NCBI GenBank assembly: GCA_009176605.1
Contig: SEYY01000877.1
Coordinates: 1 to 64,000, forward strand
Length of the DNA stretch: 64,000 bases
Source of the DNA: Armadillidium nasatum
Lineage: Eukaryota > Arthropoda > Malacostraca > Isopoda > Armadillidiidae
Reading direction: 5' to 3'
Shown one piece after another: positions 54,421 to 64,000 of this stretch. The position numbers and the translations under genes were made by a program. Within the stretch, counting starts at the first letter, position 1. Each line of letters begins with the position of its first letter. The notes beneath the pieces are model-generated. The model saw only the letters and a list, made by a program, of their open reading frames with translations, was not told where the DNA came from and made no database searches.

Positions 54421-54605
54421 ATTAAAGAACTTTTGCATCTGTTGACGGGAATTCAAAACTACCCTTTGCTTCCAAACTCATTTATTTTATTCATTTAATA
54501 TAGCAATTATATTTTCCTTGATTTTGAATTAGCTCCTATAAAAATGACATGGGAGCAGAATAAATTGAAAAGTAAATAAAAGACTGTTTAAATTAATTAA
54601 TAAAG

Positions 54606-54724
<119 letters not shown>

Positions 54725-54929
54725 ATTTTTTTTTTTTTTCATGTATCTATCCAAAAAATTATTCAAACATTAGACAACTCAAATTAATAACTTTCAAAAT
54801 TTTTATACTTCCCCAAGTAATAATTGCGGATGCTGGTGCTTATATTGCAAAATAAACAAAAAATAATTAACAAGATTGACTATGCCGAGCACAATAATAA
54901 CTCAAATTATAATATATATATAAAATTTC

Positions 54930-56235
<1,306 letters not shown>

Positions 56236-56814
56236 GGGATATTTCTGTTTTTTTTCTAGCTTCTTTCTTGCACTTTGCCCTCTTGCTAGAGACCTTTCTA
56301 GAACTTGTCACTCATGTGACAACTTTCCTATATCCGTGAACCAATCAGGATGCAGTGCCCCTTGTTGAAACTTGGCACCCTTCCAATATTTGGCACCCTT
56401 CCCATACACCGAGGGAAGTGCCATTTTGGACTGTGGGTAATTCATCATCCAACCAATCACAGACGCCCTTTTTGATGACGTCATAATTCTAGCTTTTTCA
56501 CTTGTCCCTCATGCTAGACAGCCCTCTAGTGCTTGTCACCCTGCCTGGGTAAGTTTTCGTCCAACCAATCAGGATGCAGGACGTTGATGACATCATCTTC
56601 GTAGACTTTTTACCCTATGACCTCATGCTACGTGGTATCTACGTCACTCGTCGCCATTTTTTTCTTTATCCCGTGATTTCTTCTCTTCTTTCCATCTGTT
56701 GACGCCATCTTGAATTTGATTTTGAATTTTCGCACCATTTCTTCTTAATGTCAACGCCATCTATTGAGTGAAAATCAAACTTCCACCGAAATTTTCAGAT
56801 CCGAACTTAAAACT

Positions 56815-56880
56815 TTTTGTATGAGCAGGACCAGGATTCGAAACCTCAACCTTTGATTTGAATTCCGAACTTTCCTTACA
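56815..56880 (-). repeat. tRNA-like segment, left arm, B-box half only
   Basis: Reverse-strand counterpart of 63,203-63,272. Retains the pol III B-box-like GTTTCGAATCCTGG but lacks about 27 bp containing the A-box-like part. Confidence 0.5.
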
Positions 56881-57283
56881 AAAATCGAATTGATGTATTT
56901 ACCTGCCACATTTTTCGACTTTTGATTGATGACGTTATCTTGAGACTTTGATGTTGCCGCCATTTTCTCTCATATCCGCGGGGCGTGGGCGTGGGCGTGG
57001 ATGGTGCGGACAGGGCGATCGCAGTCGCCCTATCAGGTTGCGATATCAGGCGGGGGTATACGGATGCAATATCCGACTACAATATCCGTGTGGTGGCGGA
57101 GGCGAGCGTGCAAGCGTTGTGCACATACTTCTCAAATGTTGTTGTTGTTGGCATGGTAACCAAGACTTTACGCGTGAGCACGTACACAAACATCTCGTTG
57201 TTGCTATGGCAACCGCCATATATACGAGCTTCGTGGATTTTCTGAAAAATGACCTTCATCTCCGTAGATTTTTGTCAAAATTT

Positions 57284-57446
<163 letters not shown>

Positions 57447-57614
57447 CCATAAACCCTATATACTTTAGATACTCCTTAAACAATCTTAAAAGTTTCATTT
57501 TCTTTAAAGCACCTGTTTAACAGAAACTATTATTTTATTCATATACAATGTCTTATTTTCTGAAAACATAACCTTCATCTCCGTAGATTTTTATCAAAAA
57601 ACAAACTTCAAAAA

Positions 57615-57690
57615 TTGGATTCCAACATCCAACCTTAGCAATGGATCCACGACGTTAGCCACTATACCAAGAAATCTTACCAATACAAGT
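57615..57690 (-). repeat. Second tRNA-like segment, left arm
   Basis: The minus strand reads CTTGGTATAGTGGCTAACGT (A-box-like), followed about 30 bp later by GGTTGGATGTTGGAATCC (degenerate B-box). The right-arm counterpart (about 62,465-62,505) keeps GATGTTCGAATAC but has lost the A-box side. Confidence 0.45.
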
Positions 57691-58610
57691 GCGAAAATGT
57701 CCTTTAAGTCATGAACATCAATTTTTCCAAAATTTCTATTTCCATTTATTTATTCTATTTTTATTTCACTTGGCATTTTATTTCATAAAATGATTTTTAT
57801 TCTAATCCCGTTTTCTTTACAAAGCTATAACTAAAATAATTCGTAATTTCCCTTTTTCTATTCATATTTTCGTAATTATTTAAATGTAAAACATTAAAGT
57901 ATATTCATACAATACCAAAAACATCATGCACATATACACAGTCACAGACACACACCGTACCTTGTGACGTCATGCCACCTTTTTCTAATATTTTTCTAGC
58001 CCTTTCTAGTATGTGGCATCCATGCTAGGTCATGTTACCCACTTGGTAAGAGGGTAGTGCCAATGTCAGCGAAGCTGGCACTGAGGTAAGACAAGAAACG
58101 ATATCTCATTGGCTACATCCGTGTACAGACGTGTGCCAATCAGGACGTCACCTACTCATGCGCAAACTCACATCTTACCTTGTAACGTCACGCTTGTTTT
58201 TTTCCAGAACTTTCTAACTTTTTCCTTACACTTTCTAGTACGTGGAATTCTTGCTAGGACATCTTGGAATTATATCCGTCATTTTTTGACCAAGTGGTTT
58301 TTATTTCCGTAGATATTTTTCCTCTATCTTGATCACCATTTCTTGATCCCGGGGTTTCTATTGGGTACATGCGTACACACACACCTTGCCTTGTGACACG
58401 TCATGGTATAGACAATCATGAAACTATGACTAAAATTTTTCTTCTTATTACTTTAATTCCTCAGATGAATGAACGCAATGAGACGCACCAACGTATGCAT
58501 AAACATTCATGACGTCATCATAACGTGTCATTTGAACACTTCCAAAAACAAATGTAAAAATATTATGACGTCATACTTCTTCTTTATCAGCATTCAAGAC
58601 CTGACTTGAT

Positions 58611-58736
58611 ATTTTTTTTTTTAAATTATTTAACTTAAACAAATATCTCTATTTTTTTTATTTTTTTTCCTTTTCTTTTTCTTTTTATTTATCTTTTTCT
58701 TTTTTATTTATCTTTTCTTTTTCTTTTCTCTTTTTA

Positions 58737-58776
<40 letters not shown>

Positions 58777-58830
58777 CATTTTTTAAAATAAATTATTATC
58801 TATTTTTATATTTTCTTTTTTTTCTCTCTT
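58611..58830 (+). repeat. Polypyrimidine/poly-T tract
   Basis: TTTTCTTTT-type repeats ending in a run of about 30 T. No gene. Confidence 0.9.
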
Positions 58831-59999
58831 ACTTTTTCCTTTTACTGTTTTTGCTGATACCAAATACAATCTTTACCACTTTCTCCTCTCATAAACACAT
58901 ACACAAGTACATACAAATCCACATAACTACTTCAAAGACATCACCATGCTACCCAGCATTCATGGTAACAATCTCCAGCCGATATTTTATTCGCAGGACT
59001 TTGAAATTTTTTCTACTTTTTCAACCCAAACACATTCACATTTGCTCGCATACACAACAATTGATTCCAAGACCAGTTAGTTTAAAATTTTAACATTACA
59101 TACACTGATATACTCGACATATCGAAGCAAAATTCATGTATATTACTTCTAACAAACCTACCACACATGCATTTAAAGCTATTATCCACGCCTCTAAATA
59201 TATTTGTTCAGCAAAATATCTCCTTTATGCAAACTGAAAGCCTTCATTTGCACTGTATTCATACTCTCTCACGGCTTTCATACACATATCAAAGACACTG
59301 TGAAAGTTTCTGCACTAAGTCTCATAGCATGCGTTCATAAATCTAAACTAGCTTTTTATCACTATTGTATGAAGCAAAGGTGTGTTAGTATCTATCTGGC
59401 AATCAAATTACAGAACTTTACTCTCTTTGTTCAACCAAATCTTTTCAATGTATAATTTGATTCTCCATGGTCACCAATATAGCATATAATTAATTGTTCC
59501 TTCATATACATTTCTAACCCTAATTTCCACATCATTTACTTTAAAACTCAATATACAATCTATCTTATTTAACACTTATGCATGATCAAGGACTTCTCTC
59601 TGGCACACATTTCATTCCCTATCTCCTTCAAAATATGTCTTATTCTCCTTATATAATCTTACTTTTAAGGACTCTCTGGATGTTCTAAGTAAGATCCACA
59701 TGTAAAATATCTTTTATGGCTGTATAAGGACGAAGACGTAACATGTTTTTAATAGCAAGATGGTATATGAACTGAATAACAAGACTAAACTCCACATTTA
59801 TTCTGATACTGATTAGTTCATTGTTAGCCAATAAGAAACGTATATGATTCCGACGTCATGTATAAACTGACTCGTGTTAACCAAAAAGATACGGTAAGAT
59901 TTACGACGTCACTGAGGAGACGGCAGGTGATTGGATGAAAATTATTTAGTTTAAAACAATGGGGATTGTTCTAACATAAAGTTACTTTATCACAGAAGA
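58831..59999. other. AT-rich interior, no gene seen
   Basis: Contains scattered sequence related to the approximately 125-bp degenerate repeat (for example 59,590-59,650) and two CGACGTCA sites at about 59,850 and 59,900. The short frames at 58,851-59,093 and 59,204-59,455 have no recognisable motif. Confidence 0.5.
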
Positions 60000-60004
60000 T
60001 GGTT

Positions 60005-60290
60005 TTGGGAGGGAATGAATAGTAATTACACAACTGGAGTTTCTTTTCAGAGGATTAGAACATCAAGAATAAAGAGTTTGGGCTCGTATTTACAGATAAG
60101 AACCTTATTTTCCTTATTTTTTCAGTATAATACGTGAGGAATAGAGAAAGCAGGTGATTAAGGAGAATAAACACGAGTACCTGGATTCCCTTTTCATGGG
60201 ATTAGGATACAAGAATAATCAGTTTGGGGACCTATTTACAGATAAGAGTTTTATTTTCCATAATATTTCATCAAGATGTAGGGGAAACGG
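60005..60290 (+). repeat. Degenerate tandem duplication, about 145-bp unit
   Basis: TATTTACAGATAAGA occurs at 60,089 and 60,234 in similar surroundings (GATTAG..., CAAGAATAA..., AGTTTGGG). By eye roughly three-quarters identical. Confidence 0.65.
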
Positions 60291-60323
60291 GGGTAAGAGG
60301 GAGAAAATGGGAAGAGGAAACCG

Positions 60324-60331
60324 TATAAAAG
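60324..60331 (+). promoter_or_regulatory. TATA-box-like TATAAAAG
   Basis: A consensus TATAAAAG in a short GC-richer patch, near the centre of the interior. No clear initiator and only a 13-codon frame follows at 60,387. It may be chance. Confidence 0.25.
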
Positions 60332-60479
60332 CAGCAAATCTCTGAGTCTTCGAAATTAGATTCTGCTACTGTCTCCTGCTTTCAAGATGGATTCTCCCCT
60401 AATACCAACAACATATAACTTAAATCTCTGTACTTAATCTAACTTTTGTATTAAATGTACGTACAAAGTCCTCCTCGTA

Positions 60480-61240
60480 TCTATCTGGTAGGCGAGTTAG
60501 AACTTTTCATTTATTTTTCACCTCGAAACTATTCAACATTTAATTTGAATCTCCAAGCATGACTTAACTTTATCAGTAAGGCATGAAGCAGAGTCATTCC
60601 ATCATCTATCTAGCGTAAGCGTACAAATTATAGATCTTTACATTAATATTCAAGCCTAAACTCGTAAACATTTAACTTAATTCTCCACATTCAACTTAAA
60701 TTTTTCGCATAGATATGATCAAAGATATACTGTTTTCTCTCTAACACACATTTTATAGAACTTGACATACATTTCATTCCCTAAACCCACCCTCCAACGT
60801 ATAACTTATTCTCTGTATACTACCTGACTTTAAACATTTTGACAAGTTCGTTCACAAATCAACATCCCTCTAACATGTAATTTATAGAACCTTGCGTACA
60901 TTTCTTTTCTATTCCTCCCAAAATATATCTTAACTCACCATGGTTCACTAAGTTTGTATCTATAAAACATGATCAAAGTCATACTGGCAGCTCCCCAACG
61001 TGTGATTTATAGATATTGACATGTATTTCATAACATAATCATCCCGTCATCTACCTTAATCCTCATTTACTGCCTAACTTTTTTATCACTTCTGCATGTT
61101 CAATCACATTTTATCATCTCTCTAACACGTAATTTATAGAACCTTATATACTTTTCTTAACTAATTCTTTCAAAATATATCTTAATTCACCATAGCCCAC
61201 TAAACTTTTTGTAATTTTTCCCTATCATCATCTTATTCTC
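60480..61240 (+). repeat. Degenerate approximately 125-bp tandem array
   Basis: The block (A)TTTATAGA, preceded by CTCTCTAACAC-type sequence and followed by ACATTTC and CAAAATATATCTTAATTC, recurs at 60,629, 60,753, 60,882, 61,007 and 61,133, a spacing of 124-129 bp. Divergence between units is large. No coding. Confidence 0.65.
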
Positions 61241-61986
61241 CAATACGAATGTAAATATTGTGACGTCACACATCTTACTTATTATATTACATTCATATGA
61301 ATTTATATTTGTATCATCATCACCATAAATTCATGTGACGTCATATCTTTTTCTTTGAACGTATTGCTTTCAAGTCCTAATCTGAATTATAAACTATGGA
61401 ACTATTTTATTTTTCGTAACTAAGTGACGTCATTGAATCTATTTTTCCCGATGATTAACATGCTTTTTTAAATTTGCTGAAAGTTAACATAAAATGTTCA
61501 TGTGTCTATGACGTCATAGCCACGTGGTTGATTGCATTTTTTCAATCAACTCCTGATTTTTCATGCTTTTGACTCACTACATTTATATACTTATTTACTT
61601 TACATACTTATTTACTATAACCAAAGTTCTAAAAGGAGATCATGTGCCTATGAAGTCATAACCACGAAACTGACTACTACGTAACCCTTCAATTCATTAT
61701 ATTTCATATCTTTGGTCAGCCTCATTAACATTCTCCGTATATCCATGTGTTTATCCTACCTGTTCCAATTGTTTAATATCTACAACGTCATTCTATAACA
61801 ACAATACTTAACGTATTTATAATAAAAATTCTTATGACATAATAAGTCAATACCATAATTTGGGATTTATACGAGTGAAGACAACATTTGCTTATATCAT
61901 TTCATAAAATTTCCATTTCAAGACTCTATTTCTTTAATGCAATACCCATGTTCTTTGATATTTATCCCTTGGATATTTCAATATTT
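61241..61986. other. Interior with four perfect TGACGTCA sites
   Basis: TGACGTCA at 61,261, 61,336, 61,435 and 61,509, spaced 75, 99 and 74 bp, and two near-matches beyond. No gene seen. Confidence 0.6.
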
Positions 61987-62656
61987 CTTGGTCAAAAAAT
62001 GACGGATACCACGTGGTCACGATGGAAGATACCAATCCCAAGATGTCCTAGCAAGAATTCCACGTACTAGAAAGTGTTAGGAAAAAAGTTAGAAAGTGCT
62101 AGAAAAAAAACAAGCGTGACGTCACAAGGTAAGATATGTGTTTGCGAATGCGTAGGTAACGTCCTAATTGGCACAAGTCTGTATATGGATGTACAATGAG
62201 ATATCGTTTCTTGTCTTACCCTCAGTGCCAGCTTCGCTGACATTGGCACTACCCTCTTACCAAGTGGGTTACATGACCTAGCATGGATGCCTCATACTAG
62301 AAAGTGCTATAAAAAATGTTAGAAAAAGGTAGCATGACGTCACAAGGTACGGTGTGTGTCTGTGACTGTGTATGTATAAATGTTTTTTTTTGATATTGTA
62401 TGAATATACTTTAATGTATTACATTTAAAAAAATTAAGAAAATATGAATAGAAAAGGAAAATTACTCAGGTTGGATGTTCGAATACAATTTTTGAAGTTT
62501 GCTTTTTGTTAAAAATCTACGGAGATGAAAGTTATGTTTTCAGAAAATAAAACAAGATATATGAATAAAATAATAGTTTCTGTTAAACAGGTGCTTTAAT
62601 GAAAATGAAACTTTTAAGATTGTTTAAGGAGTATCTAAAGTACATAGGGTTTAAGG

Positions 62657-62778
<122 letters not shown>

Positions 62779-63202
62779 CCAAATTTTGACAAAAATCTAC
62801 GGAGATGAAGGTCATGTTTTCAGAAAATCCACGAAGCTCGTATATATGGCGGTTGCCATAGCAACAACAAGATGTTTGTGTACGTGCTCGCGCGTAAAGA
62901 CTTGGTTACCATAGCAACAACAACAACATTTGAGAAGTATGTGCACAGCGCTTGCGCGCTCGCCTCCGCCACCACACGGATATTGCAATCGGATATATCC
63001 GTATACCCCCGGATATCGCAACCGCACTGCGACCTGCGTCCCGCCCCGCCCACGCGCCCGCGTATCCGCGCAACGCCCTTGATGCCCCGCGGATATGAGA
63101 GAAAATGGCGGCAACATCAAAGTCTCAAGATAACGTCATCAATCAAAAGTCGAAAAATGTGGTAGGTAAATACATCAATTCGATTTTTGTAAGGAAAGTT
63201 CG

Positions 63203-63272
63203 TGTTGGCTCGGTGGTTAAGGTGACGGAATTCAAATCAAAGGTTGAGGTTTCGAATCCTGGTCTTGCTCAT
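63203..63272 (+). repeat. tRNA-like (Ser/Leu-type) segment, right arm
   Basis: Reads GTTGGCTCGGTGGTTAAGG (A-box-like), then a short loop region, then GGTTTCGAATCCTGG (B-box-like), about 55 bp apart as in tRNA genes and tRNA-derived SINE heads. The arms do not fold into a clean cloverleaf, so it is not a functional tRNA gene. Best read as a SINE head or tRNA relic. Confidence 0.5.
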
Positions 63273-63838
63273 CCAAAAAGTTTTAAGTTCGTATCTGAAA
63301 ATTTCGGTGGAAGTTTGATTTTCACTCAATAGATGGCGTTGATATTAAGAAAAAATGGTGCGAAAATTCAAAATCAAATTCAAGATGGCGTCAGCAGATG
63401 GACAGAAGAGAAGAAGAAATCACGTGATAAAGAAAAAAATGGCGACGAGTGACGTAGATACCATGTAACATGAGGTCATAGGGTTAGAAGTCTACGAAGA
63501 TGATGTCATCAACGTCCTGCATCCTGATTGGTTGGACGAAAACTTACCCAAGCAGGGTGTAAAGCGCTAGAAAGCTGCCTAGCATGAGGAACAAGTGAAA
63601 AAGCTAGAACTATGACGTCATCAAAAAGGGCGTCTGTGATTGGTTGGATTATGCCTTACCCTCAGTCCAAAATGGCACTCCCCTCGGAGTATAAGAAGGG
63701 TGCCAAGTATCAACAAGGGGCACTGCACCCTGATTAGTGTACGGATATAGAAAAGATGCCACATGAGTGACAAGTGCTAGAAAGGTCTCTAGCAAGAGGG
63801 CAAAGTGCTAGAAAGAAGCTAGAAAAAAACTGAAATAA

Positions 63839-63944
<106 letters not shown>

Positions 63945-64000
63945 AAGACTTTCTTATTCATTATTATCCAAAAAATTAATCAAACATTAGACAACAAATT

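Noticed and set aside
63203-63272. Functional tRNA gene
   Set aside because: A- and B-box-like sequences are present, but acceptor and T arms do not pair and no terminator run follows.

Overview
The window is eukaryotic, repeat-dominated DNA. There are no operons, almost every long reading frame belongs to a retroelement, and about sixteen (TA)n tracts (up to about 390 bp) are scattered through it. The LINE here called family B (its RT and C-terminal protein) and the mass of dinucleotide repeats look like a decapod crustacean, perhaps a penaeid shrimp or a crab. That is recollection of family resemblance, not a search. Only one short segment (9,930-10,151, minus) looks like a host-gene exon, and it is unrecognised.

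Layout. 1-3,359: tandem copies of a 1,454-bp unit carrying an unrecognised Asn/Ser-rich reading frame. 3,360-5,200: AT-rich DNA, an A-rich minisatellite and a hexanucleotide array. 5,322-8,020: LINE family A (minus). 8,420-9,847: LINE family B (plus), then the candidate exon, (ATT)n and (TA)n. 12,860-13,997: a BEL/Pao gag fossil cut by a 100-N scaffold gap. 14,098-18,075: a LINE that reads B-A-B. 18,076-20,156: an envelope-like fossil piece of a Ty3/gypsy element. 20,157-28,505: LINE family A with its poly(A) end, part of it in a 2,393-bp tandem triplication that also carries a piece of the Ty3/gypsy element.

20,989-50,696 is a giant inverted duplication with its axis near 38,288. Each arm holds the same nested stack: Ty3/gypsy gag-protease-RT-RNase H-integrase, an internally deleted LINE B, an approximately 1.45-kb hAT-like foldback element with an 8-bp target duplication, and LINE A. 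The triplication is present only in the left arm. The right arm ends against a decayed BED-finger hAT transposase fragment (50,697-51,245).

51,618-53,247 is a Penelope-like element (RT palm plus GIY-YIG) bounded by inverted copies of its own 3' end. 53,524-54,591 is a smaller inverted-repeat structure. 54,930-55,632 holds two C-terminal LINE fragments, each next to a (TA)n tract. 56,236-63,840 is a 7.6-kb non-coding structure with approximately 2-kb inverted arms. It contains eleven perfect TGACGTCA octamers, CCAAT boxes, ATGGCG motifs and two tRNA-like segments, with a degenerate approximately 125-bp tandem array in its middle.

The genes do not form a pathway; the window records successive insertions and rearrangements. 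The two signals most worth following are the 7.6-kb motif-rich inverted repeat and the giant palindrome. The palindrome may be real or an assembly fold-back.
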